From NCBI RefSeq assembly GCF_004145845.1, contig NZ_SELP01000007.1:148180-212179 (forward strand): a stretch of DNA of 64,000 nucleotides. Reading direction: 5' to 3'. Under the pieces are notes generated by a model, which did no database searches, was not told where the DNA came from, and saw only the letters and a list, made by a program, of their open reading frames with translations. Of the stretch, positions 7,669-16,828 are shown in pieces (position 1 is the stretch's first letter; each line of letters opens with the position of its first letter). The DNA is from Loktanella sp. IMCC34160. Its GTDB lineage: Bacteria; Pseudomonadota; Alphaproteobacteria; Rhodobacterales; Rhodobacteraceae. A program made the translations under genes and the position numbers.

Positions 7669-7725
7669 TCCCGGACAGTTTCAAAATGGCACACCGCAAC
7701 GAACCCGCGCCGCCACGCAAGGGCT

Positions 7726-7769
7726 GGTGACCCTTGTCAACAGTATTTAGGGGTGATGTAAGGGTGACC
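7726..7769. repeat. cluster of candidate integrase arm-type sites
   Basis: Three related short sites lie between the integrase stop and the att fragment: GGTGACCCTT at 7726-7735 (inverted), AGGGGTGAT at 7749-7757, and AAGGGTGACC at 7760-7769. The first and last form a near-perfect inverted repeat (9 of 10). Together with the copy at 6473-6487 they look like an AGGGTGA-type family, which is how arm sites of tyrosine integrases are usually arranged. Functional assignment is inference. Confidence 0.4.
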
Positions 7770-7833
7770 AAGCGCACCGAAAGAAAGATGGTAACACCTT
7801 GTTTCGGAACGATTTATTCTTATGTGACTTTAT

Positions 7834-7881
7834 GGATTGAAAATCCTCGTGTCGGTGGTTCGATTCCGCCCCCGGGCACCA
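7834..7881 (+). other. attachment-site remnant: 3' fragment of tRNA-Phe(GAA)
   Basis: The 48 bases read as tRNA positions 29-76: the distal anticodon stem GGA, the loop TTGAAAA with anticodon GAA, TCC, the variable region, a T arm with GGTGG-TTCGATT-CCGCC, the acceptor strand CCCGGGC, the discriminator A and CCA. The bases before 7834 do not complete the anticodon stem and no D arm or 5' acceptor strand exists upstream, so this is not a functional tRNA. It is the expected duplicated end (attR side) after integration into a tRNA-Phe gene whose intact copy should lie at the element's other end. Confidence 0.85.
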
Positions 7882-8028
7882 CTTCCAAAGACCCGATAGT
7901 ATCGTTCCGGATCGTCCGTTGGGGCAACAGGTGTTAGCGGGAGCGGTCGAAGAATCCCGTTTGATCTGCCGTATCTTCAGTGGAAGATCGTTCTGATTGT
8001 GGACGGCAGGACCCATCCCCAGAAAGCA

Positions 8029-8059
8029 CAAACCGCCGCGGGTTTGCCACGGCGGTTTG
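8029..8059 (-). terminator. stem-loop after gatB
   Basis: CAAACCGCCG and CGGCGGTTTG form a perfect 10-base-pair stem around an 11-base loop, 21 bases beyond the gatB stop. On the minus strand it is followed by TGTGCTTTCT, only moderately U-rich, so it is a probable rather than certain intrinsic terminator. It also marks the start of ordinary chromosomal sequence after the island junction. Confidence 0.6.
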
Positions 8060-8080
8060 CGTTCGTCAGTTTGATTACGC

Positions 8081-9595
8081 TTATTCGATCCCGAGCTTGG
8101 CCTTCACGAGGCTGTCGACGGCTTTGGGGTTGGCCTTGCCACCGGTAGCCTTCATCACCTGGCCCACGAACCAGCCGGCCAGCTTGGGGTTCTGTTGCGC
8201 CTTTTCCACCTGACCGGGATTCGCGGCGATCACCTCGTCCACGGCCGCCTCGATCGCGCCGGTGTCGGTGACCTGCTTCATGCCGCGCTCTTCGACGATG
8301 GCTTCGGGGTCCCCGCCTTCGGTATAGATGATCTCGAACAGGTCTTTGGCGATCTTGCCGGAAATGGCGTCCGACGAAATGAGGCCGACGATCTTGCCCA
8401 GCTGTTCGGGCGTGACCGGGCTCTCCTCGATCGTGTGGTCTTCTTTCTTCAACCGGCCGAACAGCTCGTTGATGACCCAGTTGGCGGCCAGCTTGCCATC
8501 GCGCCCCTCGGCCACTTTTTCGAAATAGGCGGCATTGGCGACCTCGGCGGTCAGCACCGATGCGTCATAGTCCGACAGGCCGAAGTCATTGATGAACCGG
8601 GCCTTCTTGGCATCGGGCAGTTCCGGCAGGCGGGCGGCGATGTCGTCCACCCAAGCTTGCTCGATCTCGAGCGGCAGCAGGTCCGGATCGGGGAAGTAGC
8701 GGTAATCATGCGCCTCTTCCTTGGACCGCATTGACCGGGTTTCGTTCTTGTCCGGGTCATAGAGCCGGGTTTCCTGATCCACCTTGCCGCCGTCTTCAAG
8801 GATGGCGATCTGGCGCCGCGCCTCGTAGTCGATGGCGGCCTGAATGAACCGCATGGAGTTCATGTTCTTGATCTCGCACCGGGTGCCGAGGTGGCCGAAA
8901 TCCTGCGTCGCCTGATAGCGTTCATAATCGCCCGGACGGCAGACCGAGACGTTCACGTCGGCCCGCAGGTTGCCGTTCTGCATGTTCCCGTCGCAGGTGC
9001 CCAGATAACGCAGGATCTGGCGCAGTTTGACGACATAGGCGGCGGCCTCTTCCGGGCCGCGAATGTCGGGGCGGCTGACGATTTCCATCAGCGCCACGCC
9101 GGTCCGGTTCAGGTCGACGAAGGACATCGCCGGGTCCATGTCATGGATCGACTTGCCCGCGTCCTGTTCAAGGTGAATGCGTTCGATCCGCACCAGCCGC
9201 GCCATGCCGTTGCCCATCTCCACCAGGACCTCGCCTTCGCCCACGATGGGGTGATACAGCTGCGAAATCTGGTAGCCCTGCGGCAGGTCCGGGTAGAAAT
9301 AGTTCTTCCGGTCGAAGGCAGAGAACAGGTTGATCTCGGCCTTCAGTCCAAGCCCCGTGCGCACCGCCATTTCAACGCAGCCTTCGTTGATGACGGGCAG
9401 CATGCCGGGCATGCCCGCGTCCACGAAGGCGACGTTGGAATTGGGTTCTGCGCCGAATTGGGTCGAGGCGCCGGAAAACAGCTTGGCCTTGGACGCGACC
9501 TGCGCGTGCACTTCCATCCCGATCACCAGTTCCCAATCGCCGGTGGCACCGGCAATCACCTTGGGTTTCGGGGAGTCATAGGTCAGGTCGAGCAT
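8081..9595 (-). CDS. gatB: aspartyl/glutamyl-tRNA amidotransferase subunit B
   Basis: A 504-residue GatB, the subunit that binds misacylated Glu-tRNA(Gln) or Asp-tRNA(Asn) and activates the acyl group for transamidation in the cytoplasmic GatCAB complex. The opening [13 protein letters not shown], the central [14 protein letters not shown], and the helical tail domain (about 360-504, Yqey-like) are all present, and length is typical. GatA and GatC are not adjacent. The ATG at 9595 starts MLDLTYDSP. It is divergent from the lytic transglycosylase gene. Confidence 0.96.
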   Translation of the reverse strand: MLDLTYDSPKPKVIAGATGDWELVIGMEVHAQVASKAKLFSGASTQFGAEPNSNVAFVDAGMPGMLPVINEGCVEMAVRTGLGLKAEINLFSAFDRKNYFYPDLPQGYQISQLYHPIVGEGEVLVEMGNGMARLVRIERIHLEQDAGKSIHDMDPAMSFVDLNRTGVALMEIVSRPDIRGPEEAAAYVVKLRQILRYLGTCDGNMQNGNLRADVNVSVCRPGDYERYQATQDFGHLGTRCEIKNMNSMRFIQAAIDYEARRQIAILEDGGKVDQETRLYDPDKNETRSMRSKEEAHDYRYFPDPDLLPLEIEQAWVDDIAARLPELPDAKKARFINDFGLSDYDASVLTAEVANAAYFEKVAEGRDGKLAANWVINELFGRLKKEDHTIEESPVTPEQLGKIVGLISSDAISGKIAKDLFEIIYTEGGDPEAIVEERGMKQVTDTGAIEAAVDEVIAANPGQVEKAQQNPKLAGWFVGQVMKATGGKANPKAVDSLVKAKLGIE

Positions 9596-9668
9596 GGGGC
9601 GGCGTCCTTCGGATTTTCGTTCCGCGTTGTCTAGGCCGAAGCGCGGTTTCCTGCAAGGGGCGGAGCCT

Positions 9669-10505
9669 ATGCGAAATAAGGCTTGTCAGGGGGCGGGCAG
9701 GGGGCGCAGTCTGAGTTTCATGTTTGCTGTTCGGCTAATCCTTGGGGGGATGGTTGGGCTTTGGGTATTCAGTGCGGCGGTTTTCGCCGATCCCGACCAA
9801 TCCGGCCTGCAACCCCCGCTGCTATCCGATGCGGCGGCGCTGCGCCTGTCTGCGGTCCGGCCGCAGGCGCGGCCCGTCTGGATGCTGCGCGGGCCGGTCG
9901 TGGTGAACGAAGGCCCGGCCAGTGTTCGGCCGCGTGCCCGGCCCCGATATCTGCCCGATGCCCGCTGGGACCACCGGCCCGGCGCGGCCCTGTGGACACG
10001 GGCCGCGATGTCGGCCCTTTCGGCGCATGGGGCGGCGATGGTCGATGTGGTGCCGCGTGATATCGCGGCGTGGTGTCCGGCCTATCCACAGAATCCACCC
10101 GACCGCCGCCGCGCCTTCTGGGTCGGGATGATGTCGGCACTGGCCCGGCACGAAAGCACATGGAACCCCGATGCCGTCGGCGGGGGCGGGAAATGGTATG
10201 GCCTGCTTCAGATCTACCCGGATACGGCCCGCCGCTATGGCTGCCGGGCGCGGACAGGGGAGGCCCTGAAAGATCCCGCCGACAACCTGTCTTGCGCGGC
10301 CCGGATCATGGCGGTCACCGTGACGCGGGATCAGGCCGTGGCGCTGCGCGACAGCCGCTGGCGCGGCGTGGCCGCCGATTGGGGGCCGATGACAAACCGA
10401 TCGAAGATTGCGGAAATGCAGACATGGACACGGGCGCAGGATTATTGCCAACCGCAAGCCGCGGTCCTGACCAGCCTGCGCCCTGTCGCCCGGCCAAAAG
10501 GCTAA
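9669..10505 (+). CDS. secreted lytic transglycosylase (SLT domain)
   Basis: A 278-residue exported protein that should cleave peptidoglycan glycosidic bonds in the periplasm. A hydrophobic segment (about residues 18-39, ending VFADPD) acts as signal peptide. The C-terminal half has the SLT signature [13 protein letters not shown] with catalytic Glu162, then [16 protein letters not shown], and ends with a Trp-Gly-Pro-Met motif. The start at 9669 has a GGAG site; ATG 9720 would also give a signal peptide. The middle region is Arg/Pro-rich. Its stop codon overlaps that of the convergent pepN by two bases, so no terminator can separate them. Confidence 0.85.
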   Translation: MRNKACQGAGRGRSLSFMFAVRLILGGMVGLWVFSAAVFADPDQSGLQPPLLSDAAALRLSAVRPQARPVWMLRGPVVVNEGPASVRPRARPRYLPDARWDHRPGAALWTRAAMSALSAHGAAMVDVVPRDIAAWCPAYPQNPPDRRRAFWVGMMSALARHESTWNPDAVGGGGKWYGLLQIYPDTARRYGCRARTGEALKDPADNLSCAARIMAVTVTRDQAVALRDSRWRGVAADWGPMTNRSKIAEMQTWTRAQDYCQPQAAVLTSLRPVARPKG

Positions 10506-13057
10506 AGATCGCCCAGAATCCGTTCCGCCATTTCGCGGGTGTCCCGGCTCAGCCTGTCCTTGGCCATGATCCGTCCCAGGGCGGCTCGGATCTTGGCCTT
10601 GCGGTCCGCATCGTATCGCTTTGCAGATTGGAAGGCGGTGGTCATCCGCGCGGTGGTCTGGGGGTTGATGTCATCCAGTCGAATCAGCCAATCTGCCATC
10701 AGATCATAGCCACTGCCCGAGGCATGGTGGAACCCCGCCGCATTGCCCGACAGCGCCCCGAACACCGCGCGGAACCGGTTCGGGTTCTTCATGTCGAAAT
10801 CGGGCCGCGTGGTCAGGGCCGCAACGGTTTCTGCCACCCGGTCGGGGGCGGCATGGGCCACCTGCATCCCGAACCAGCGGTCCATCACCAGCTTGTCGGC
10901 GGTCCACTTCGCCTCGAACGCGGCCAGTTCGTCCTGACCGGATCCGATCGACAAGAGCGCGCCAAGTGCGGCCTGCGACAGTGTCATGTTATCGGCGCGG
11001 GCGAACTGGGCGCGGGCGCGGGCGCCGCCGTCCGTCAGGGTCAGTAGCGACAGGGCTGCGTTGGTCAGCGCCCGCTTGCCGGCCGGTTCCGCGTCGGGCG
11101 AATAGGGGCCGTGCACTTGATGGCGGTCGTAAAGCGCTGCCAGCGTGCCGCCGCAGTGGGTGGCCACGGCGTTGCGCAGCGCCTCGCGCCGGTCGTGGAT
11201 CAGCGCCGGATCGGGGGTCGTCCCGGCGTCGAACAGGCTTTGGGCCAGTTCATCCTCGGACGGGAGAGCCAGCAGAAAGGCGCGGAACGCCGGGTCAAGC
11301 GTTTCATCCGCAAGCGCCCGGTCCAGCGCATCCAGAAGGCCCGCATCCGGCGCGGCATCATCGCGGATCATCCGGGTCAGCGCGTCCAGCGCAAGGCTGC
11401 GCCCGGCCTCCCATTTGTTAAAGGGGTCGGTGTCATGGGCCAGAAGGAACGCCCGCTCCGCGTTCGTGGTGTCGCGCTGCAGGATCACCGGGGCGGAAAA
11501 TCCGCGCAGGATCGACGGGACGGGCCGCGCGGCCAATCCTTCGAAGCGGAAACTTTGTTCAGCCCCGGACATTTCCAAAAGGGTGGTCGGCACCACCTCG
11601 TCCCCGTTCGGGTTCAACAGGCCCACGGCAATCGGGATCACCCGCGGGTCTTTGACCGGCTGACCGGGGGTCGGCTGCGTTTCCTGTTTGAAATTAAGGG
11701 TATAAGTGCCGTCTTTGAAGTCGTCCGTGACGGTCAGGCGCGGGGTGCCCGCCTGTTCGTACCAGCGTTTGAACTGGGTCAGGTCGCGCCCGGTGGCGTC
11801 TTCGAACACCTGCAACCAATCCTCGATCGTGGCTGCGTCCCCGTCATGCCGGTCAAAGTAAAGCGCCAGCGCCTTGTCATAGGCGGCGTCGCCGACCGGC
11901 AGCTTCAGCATCCGGATCACCTCGGCCCCTTTTTCATAGACCGTGGCGGTGTAGAAGTTGTTGATCTCGACGAAATGGTCGGGCCGGACGGGGTGGGCCA
12001 ACGGGCCGTTGTCTTCCTTGAACTGATGCGCCCGCAGGACCAGCACATCGTCGATCCGCTTGACCGGTTCGGACCGCATGTCGGATGTGAACTGCTGATC
12101 GCGGAAAACCGTCAGCCCTTCCTTCAGACACAGTTGGAACCAGTCGCGGCAGGTGATCCGGTTGCCGGTCCAGTTGTGGAAATACTCGTGCGCGATGATG
12201 CCTTCGATCCGTTCGAAAATGGCATCGGTCGATGTGTCGGGCGAGGCAAGGACGCAGGAGGAGTTGAAGATGTTCAGCCCCTTGTTTTCCATCGCGCCCA
12301 TGTTGAAATCGGAGACGGCGACGATGTTGAACACGTCCAGATCGTATTCCCGGCCATAGACCTCTTCGTCCCAGCGCATGGATTTCTTCAATGCCTCCAT
12401 GCCAAAGGCGGTCTTGTGTGCCTCGTCCGCGCGGGTCCAGATGGCAAGCTCTACCTCACGGCCGGACAATGTGGTGAACCTATCCTTCAGCGCGACAAGG
12501 TCGCCTGCGACGAGCGCAAACAGATAGGCGGGCTTCGGCCAGGGATCGTCCCATTCCGCCCAGCCCGGCCCCTGTGCCACCGGGTTGCCGTTCGACAAAA
12601 GCACTGGCAGGTCGCTTTCGATCCGCACGGCAAAGGGGGCCATGACATCGGGGCGGTCCGGATAATAGGTGATCTTGCGGAACCCCTCGGCCTCGCATTG
12701 GGTGCAGAACATGCCGTTCGACAGGTAGAGCCCCTCAAGCGCGGTATTGGCGGCGGGGTCGATCTCGACCTCGGCCTCCCAGATGAACGGACCATCGGGC
12801 ACATCGCAGGTCAGCCCCTCGTCGGTCAGGCTGGGTGTGACAAGCGTCCCGTCGATGCGTGCGCTGATCAGGGTCATGTCGGTGCCATGCAGGAAGAACG
12901 CACCGGGCGTTGCCGCCGGATTGGGACGGTACTCGATCCGCGACAGAACCCGCGTCGCGGTTGGCGACAGGCGGAAGGTCAGCTGCACCCGGTCCACGAT
13001 CCAGCCGAAGGGCGTGTAATCTTTCAGGTAGATGGTCTGCGGGCTGGCGTCTTTCAT
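10502..13057 (-). CDS. pepN: aminopeptidase N
   Basis: An 851-residue M1-family zinc aminopeptidase that removes N-terminal residues from peptides in the cytoplasm. The substrate motif GAMEN is at 254-258, the zinc motif HEYFH at 290-294, and the third zinc ligand Glu is at 313 (LKEGLTVF). Length and C-terminal alpha-helical domain match bacterial PepN. The ATG at 13057 has a clear AGGAG; the frame stays open to 13240 but that extension crosses the divergent promoter region. It is divergent from malate synthase G. Confidence 0.95.
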   Translation of the reverse strand: MKDASPQTIYLKDYTPFGWIVDRVQLTFRLSPTATRVLSRIEYRPNPAATPGAFFLHGTDMTLISARIDGTLVTPSLTDEGLTCDVPDGPFIWEAEVEIDPAANTALEGLYLSNGMFCTQCEAEGFRKITYYPDRPDVMAPFAVRIESDLPVLLSNGNPVAQGPGWAEWDDPWPKPAYLFALVAGDLVALKDRFTTLSGREVELAIWTRADEAHKTAFGMEALKKSMRWDEEVYGREYDLDVFNIVAVSDFNMGAMENKGLNIFNSSCVLASPDTSTDAIFERIEGIIAHEYFHNWTGNRITCRDWFQLCLKEGLTVFRDQQFTSDMRSEPVKRIDDVLVLRAHQFKEDNGPLAHPVRPDHFVEINNFYTATVYEKGAEVIRMLKLPVGDAAYDKALALYFDRHDGDAATIEDWLQVFEDATGRDLTQFKRWYEQAGTPRLTVTDDFKDGTYTLNFKQETQPTPGQPVKDPRVIPIAVGLLNPNGDEVVPTTLLEMSGAEQSFRFEGLAARPVPSILRGFSAPVILQRDTTNAERAFLLAHDTDPFNKWEAGRSLALDALTRMIRDDAAPDAGLLDALDRALADETLDPAFRAFLLALPSEDELAQSLFDAGTTPDPALIHDRREALRNAVATHCGGTLAALYDRHQVHGPYSPDAEPAGKRALTNAALSLLTLTDGGARARAQFARADNMTLSQAALGALLSIGSGQDELAAFEAKWTADKLVMDRWFGMQVAHAAPDRVAETVAALTTRPDFDMKNPNRFRAVFGALSGNAAGFHHASGSGYDLMADWLIRLDDINPQTTARMTTAFQSAKRYDADRKAKIRAALGRIMAKDRLSRDTREMAERILGDL

Positions 13058-13222
13058 CTGTGGCTCCTGTCGTTGTCGGGCCGACCCTAGGACCGGGCTT
13101 AGCTGCCCGCAAGCCGGGCCAACTGACAAAAAATCGCGAAAGCACTTTCCCGCTTTTTCGGGGGATGGTTTGGGTCGCGCGCGTTGTCGGGCGGTGGGCG
13201 ATGCGCTACATCGGATGAAACC

Positions 13223-13238
13223 GCATACAGCGGTATGC
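13223..13238. promoter_or_regulatory. candidate operator palindrome before malate synthase G
   Basis: GCATAC-AGCG-GTATGC is a perfect 6-4-6 inverted repeat ending 16 bases before the glcB start, just upstream of its ribosome site (CCGGAGG). Its position would allow a repressor or leader hairpin to affect glcB. It could also be chance; no regulator gene is nearby. Confidence 0.35.
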
Positions 13239-13254
13239 ATTTGCCGGAGGAACC

Positions 13255-15402
13255 ATGACCGATCGCATCGAAAAGCACGGGCTGCAGGTGGCGGCCGAAT
13301 TGGCGCAATTCATCGACGGGGCGGCCCTGCCCGGAACCGGGGTCGATCCGGATGCCTTCTGGCAAGGGTTTTCGTCGCTGGTCCATGATTTCGGCCCGCG
13401 CAACCGCGCCCTGCTGGACAAGCGCGAGGCGCTGCAAAGCCAGATCGACGATTGGCACATCGCGCATCGGGGCAAGCCGCATGACCACGAGGCCTACAAG
13501 GCCTTCCTGACCGAGATCGGCTATCTGCTGCCCGAAGGTGCGGATTTCGAGATCGACACCGCCAACGTAGACCCGGAAATCGCCAAGGTGCCCGGTCCGC
13601 AGCTGGTGGTGCCGATCACCAATGCCCGCTATGCGCTGAACGCCGCGAACGCCCGCTGGGGCAGCCTGTATGACTGTCTTTACGGGACCGATGCCATGGG
13701 TAGCCCCGCGCCGGCCGGTGGCTATGAGCGGGGCCGGGGCGCGCGGGTCGTTGCGCGGGCGCGCGTCTTCCTTGACGAAACCTTTCCCATCGAGGGCACC
13801 AGCCACGCCGACGTGCGCCGTTACCATGTGGAAAAGGGCCAGCTTCTGGTCGATGACCGGCCGTTGATCGACCCGTCGAAATTCGTGGGCTTCCGGGGCA
13901 ACCCAAAGGCCCCCGACGCGATCCTGTTGCGCAACAACGGGCTGCATGTCGAACTGGTCTTCGACCGCGCCCATCCGATTGGCAGCCGGGATCAGGCGCT
14001 TCTGGCCGATGTGCGGCTGGAAAGCGCGATGTCGGCGATCATGGATTGCGAGGATTCCGTCGCCTGCGTCGATGCCGAGGACAAGGTGCAGGCCTATTCC
14101 AACTGGCTGGGCCTGATGCAGGGCAACCTGACCGAGGAAGTGTCGAAAGGCGGCAAAACCTTTACCCGCCGCCTGAACCCCGACCTGACCTATACCGCCC
14201 CCGATGGCGGCGAACTGGTTCTGAAGGGCCGGGCGCTGCTGTGGATCCGCAACGTGGGCCACCTGATGACCAATCCGGCGATCCTTGATCGCGACGGGAA
14301 CGAAGCCTTTGAGGGGCTGATGGATGCGGCCATCACCACGCTGATCGCAATGCATGACCTGCAACGCGACAGCGGCAATTCGGTCCACGGATCGGTCTAT
14401 GTGGTCAAGCCCAAGATGCACGGCCCGGAAGAGGTCGGCTTTGCCAGCGCCATATTCGATCACGTCGAAGACATGCTGGGCCTGCCGCGTCACACCGTGA
14501 AACTGGGTATCATGGACGAGGAACGGCGCACCTCGGTCAACCTCAAGGAATGTATCCGTGCCGCGAAATCGCGGGTGGCCTTCATCAACACCGGCTTTCT
14601 TGATCGCACCGGCGACGAGATCCACACCTCGATGGAAGCCGGGCCGTTCAGCCGCAAGGATTTCATCAAGCGCAAGGCCTGGATCGGCGGCTATGAAAAC
14701 CGCAACGTCGATATCGGGCTGGAATGCGGCCTGTCTGGCCGCGCCCAGATCGGCAAGGGCATGTGGGCCATGCCCGATCTGATGGCGGCGATGCTGGAAC
14801 AGAAGATCGAACATCCCAAGGCCGGGGCGAATTGTGCCTGGGTGCCGTCCCCCACCGCCGCCACGTTGCACGCGCTGCATTATCACAAGGTGGATGTTTT
14901 CGCCGTGCAGGCCAAGCTGCGCAAGGGCGGTCGCCGTGCCCATGTGGATACGATCCTCGATATCCCGCTGGCGACCTATCAGAAATGGACCCGCGACCAG
15001 ATCCTGAGTGAGGTCGAGAACAACGCCCAGGGCATCCTTGGTTATGTGGTGCGCTGGATCGACGCCGGGATCGGCTGTTCCAAGGTGCCGGACATCCATG
15101 ATGTCGGCCTGATGGAAGACCGCGCCACCTGCCGCATCTCGTCCCAGCATCTTGCCAACTGGCTGCACCATGGCATCGTGTCCGAGGCCGAGGTGATGAC
15201 CGCCATGCAGAAGATGGCCACCGTGGTGGACCGGCAGAACGCAAGCGACCCGACCTACCGCCCCATGGCGCCCGAATTCGACGGAATCGCCTTTCAGGCC
15301 GCCTGCGATCTGGTGTTTCAGGGGCGGGTTCAGCCCTCGGGTTATACCGAACCGGTTTTGCACCGGCGGCGGCTGGAGTTGAAGGCGCAGCGCAACCATT
15401 GA
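13255..15402 (+). CDS. glcB: malate synthase G
   Basis: A 715-residue malate synthase of the large monomeric G type, condensing glyoxylate with acetyl-CoA to malate. The segment [20 protein letters not shown] (about 444-463) and the earlier catalytic-region [18 protein letters not shown] (about 261-278) are typical, and length is close to the usual 720. GGAGG precedes the ATG. No glc operon genes are adjacent; it is a single gene followed by a stem-loop. In these bacteria it supports growth on two-carbon compounds or on glycolate/glyoxylate (family knowledge). Confidence 0.96.
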   Translation: MTDRIEKHGLQVAAELAQFIDGAALPGTGVDPDAFWQGFSSLVHDFGPRNRALLDKREALQSQIDDWHIAHRGKPHDHEAYKAFLTEIGYLLPEGADFEIDTANVDPEIAKVPGPQLVVPITNARYALNAANARWGSLYDCLYGTDAMGSPAPAGGYERGRGARVVARARVFLDETFPIEGTSHADVRRYHVEKGQLLVDDRPLIDPSKFVGFRGNPKAPDAILLRNNGLHVELVFDRAHPIGSRDQALLADVRLESAMSAIMDCEDSVACVDAEDKVQAYSNWLGLMQGNLTEEVSKGGKTFTRRLNPDLTYTAPDGGELVLKGRALLWIRNVGHLMTNPAILDRDGNEAFEGLMDAAITTLIAMHDLQRDSGNSVHGSVYVVKPKMHGPEEVGFASAIFDHVEDMLGLPRHTVKLGIMDEERRTSVNLKECIRAAKSRVAFINTGFLDRTGDEIHTSMEAGPFSRKDFIKRKAWIGGYENRNVDIGLECGLSGRAQIGKGMWAMPDLMAAMLEQKIEHPKAGANCAWVPSPTAATLHALHYHKVDVFAVQAKLRKGGRRAHVDTILDIPLATYQKWTRDQILSEVENNAQGILGYVVRWIDAGIGCSKVPDIHDVGLMEDRATCRISSQHLANWLHHGIVSEAEVMTAMQKMATVVDRQNASDPTYRPMAPEFDGIAFQAACDLVFQGRVQPSGYTEPVLHRRRLELKAQRNH

Positions 15403-15407
15403 TCCTA

Positions 15408-15435
15408 CAGCGGCGCGCGGTTTCGTGCGCCGCTG
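15408..15435 (+). terminator. stem-loop after malate synthase G
   Basis: CAGCGGCGC and GCGCCGCTG form a perfect 9-base-pair stem with a 10-base loop, six bases after the glcB stop. There is no U-tract after it, so it may work as an RNA 3'-end stabiliser or weak terminator. Confidence 0.5.
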
Positions 15436-15525
15436 CACAAGGGCGTGTGACATTGCCCGCATATGTGCCTCTTCCCCGAGGCGCAGAGCGGCCCTATTCT
15501 CCTGTCAGGAATGGGAGACTACGGT

Positions 15526-16305
15526 ATGACGCGCCCCGTGATCGGGATTATTGGTAATTCCTACCTTCTGGACGGCAGCTACCCCACCCATGCGGGCGGC
15601 ACGATGAACTCTTGCGCGGTGGCGTCGGTGTCGAACGCGCTGCCGATGATCATCCCGGCGGACCCCGCGATGGTGCGGGTCGATGAACTGCTTGAAATCT
15701 GTGACGGTTTCCTGCTGACCGGCGGGCGCCCCAATGTCCACCCCGAGGAATATGGTGAGGCCGAGACCCCGGCCCACGGCGATTTCGACCGGTGCCGCGA
15801 TGCGATCACCCTGCCGCTGATCCGGGCCTGTGTCGATCGGGGCCAGCCGTTCATGGGAATCTGCCGAGGCTTTCAAGAGGTCAACGTGGCCATGGGTGGG
15901 ACGCTGTACCCGGAAATCCGCGACCTGCCGGGGCGCGATAACCACCGGATGCCGCCCGACGGCACCCTGGAAGAGAAATTCGCCCTGCGTCACGTCGTGT
16001 CCCTGACCGAAGGCGGGCCGTTCCACCGACTGTTCGGCGCGCGCGAGGTGATGACCAATACGCTGCACGGGCAGGGGATCAAGTCGCCGGGGTCCCGCGT
16101 GGTGATCGACGGCCACGCGCCCGATGGCACACCCGAGGCAATTTATATCGACGGCGCACCGGGGTTTACCATGTCGGTCCAATGGCATCCGGAATGGAAC
16201 GCGGGCAGTGACCCGGTATCGCGCCCGCTGTTCGAAGCATTCGGTGCAGCGGCGCGGGACTGGCAACAGGCGAAAACAGCCCCACGCCTGCGCATGGGGG
16301 CTTGA
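15526..16305 (+). CDS. class I glutamine amidotransferase, gamma-glutamyl-GABA hydrolase-like
   Basis: A 259-residue protein of peptidase family C26 (PuuD-like). The nucleophile Cys113 sits in GICRGFQEVN, and the His/Glu partners are in SVQWHPEWN near the C-terminus. PuuD-type enzymes hydrolyse gamma-glutamyl-gamma-aminobutyrate in polyamine degradation, but several related specificities exist, so the substrate is uncertain. No other putrescine genes are adjacent. Start chosen at MTRPVIGIIG, preceded by GGGAG; the frame opens at 15463. Confidence 0.85.
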   Translation: MTRPVIGIIGNSYLLDGSYPTHAGGTMNSCAVASVSNALPMIIPADPAMVRVDELLEICDGFLLTGGRPNVHPEEYGEAETPAHGDFDRCRDAITLPLIRACVDRGQPFMGICRGFQEVNVAMGGTLYPEIRDLPGRDNHRMPPDGTLEEKFALRHVVSLTEGGPFHRLFGAREVMTNTLHGQGIKSPGSRVVIDGHAPDGTPEAIYIDGAPGFTMSVQWHPEWNAGSDPVSRPLFEAFGAAARDWQQAKTAPRLRMGA

Positions 16306-16356
16306 CCTTCCAGTGGGGGAACCCTGCAAACGGGCGCCAGAATGCAGGAGGAATGA

Positions 16357-16791
16357 ATGAAGAAGAATATAATCTTCATTGGCGCGGCCGGGCTGGCCGC
16401 CGTCGCGGCTCTATCGGTTGTGATGGGACAGGGTAGGGTGGCCGAAGCGCAAACCGACCCCGCTGCCGCTGCGCCATTGGTCGAGGTAACAGTGCCGGAG
16501 ATGCTGGGCGGCAACGCCGAGTTCGGTAAGCTGGCCTTTGATACCTACTGCGTCGATTGTCACGGGCAGAATGCCGCCGGGCGCGACGGTTATGGCCCGC
16601 CGCTGATTCACAAGATCTATGAACCGTCGCACCATGGCGACATGGCGTTCCTGCTGGCCGCCCGCAATGGCGTGCGGGCGCACCACTGGCGGTTTGGGGA
16701 TATGCCCCCGGTCGAAGGAATTACAGAAGGCGAGGTCGCGGCGATTGTCGCCTATATCCGCCGTCTGCAACAGGTCAACGGGATCAACTGA
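16357..16791 (+). CDS. small periplasmic cytochrome c
   Basis: A 144-residue exported monoheme class I cytochrome c. An N-terminal signal or membrane anchor (KKNIIFIGAAGLAAVAAL) is followed by an Ala-rich linker, the heme motif C65-VD-C68-H69, and a likely axial Met116 in FGDMPPVEG. It should carry electrons in the periplasm; its partner enzyme is not evident from the neighbours. AGGAGG stands before the ATG. It is followed at once by a strong terminator shared with the convergent RTX gene. Confidence 0.85.
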   Translation: MKKNIIFIGAAGLAAVAALSVVMGQGRVAEAQTDPAAAAPLVEVTVPEMLGGNAEFGKLAFDTYCVDCHGQNAAGRDGYGPPLIHKIYEPSHHGDMAFLLAARNGVRAHHWRFGDMPPVEGITEGEVAAIVAYIRRLQQVNGIN

Positions 16792-16792
16792 T

Positions 16793-16819
16793 CCCCCGCG
16801 CGGTCGCGCCGCGCGGGGG
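16793..16819. terminator. G+C-rich terminator between cytochrome c and RTX genes
   Basis: CCCCCGCGCGG and CCGCGCGGGGG form an 11-base-pair perfect stem around TCGCG, between two converging stop codons. There is no long U-tract on either strand, but the stem is very stable and central between the genes. Confidence 0.65.
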
Positions 16820-16828
16820 CAGGGGTGA

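Larger units (their letters stand above)
1..7881. mobile_element. right part of an integrative element inserted at tRNA-Phe
   Basis: The segment ends with a tyrosine integrase and, 165 bases after it, a 48-base fragment matching the 3' part of a tRNA-Phe gene. This is the usual right junction when an element integrates into the 3' half of a tRNA gene on the + strand. The cargo is a restriction-modification set and a train of unknown small genes, visibly less G+C-rich than the housekeeping genes that start at 8081. The left end lies outside the window, where an intact tRNA-Phe is expected. No conjugation, replication or phage structural gene is recognised in the visible part, so element type (genomic island, satellite or ICE) is undecided. 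Confidence 0.75.

Noticed and set aside
7834..7881. Functional tRNA-Phe gene
   Set aside because: Positions 1-28 (acceptor 5' strand and D arm) are missing upstream.
7747..8031. Minus-strand 94-residue open frame containing CPGAESNHRHEDFQS
   Set aside because: This peptide is the antisense translation of the tRNA-Phe fragment, a known source of false protein annotations; the frame has no ribosome site and overlaps the att site.
13099..15462. 787-residue open frame opposite malate synthase G
   Set aside because: High G+C third positions leave the opposite strand open. Its translation is His/Gly/Arg-rich without motifs, while malate synthase G on the + strand is unmistakable.
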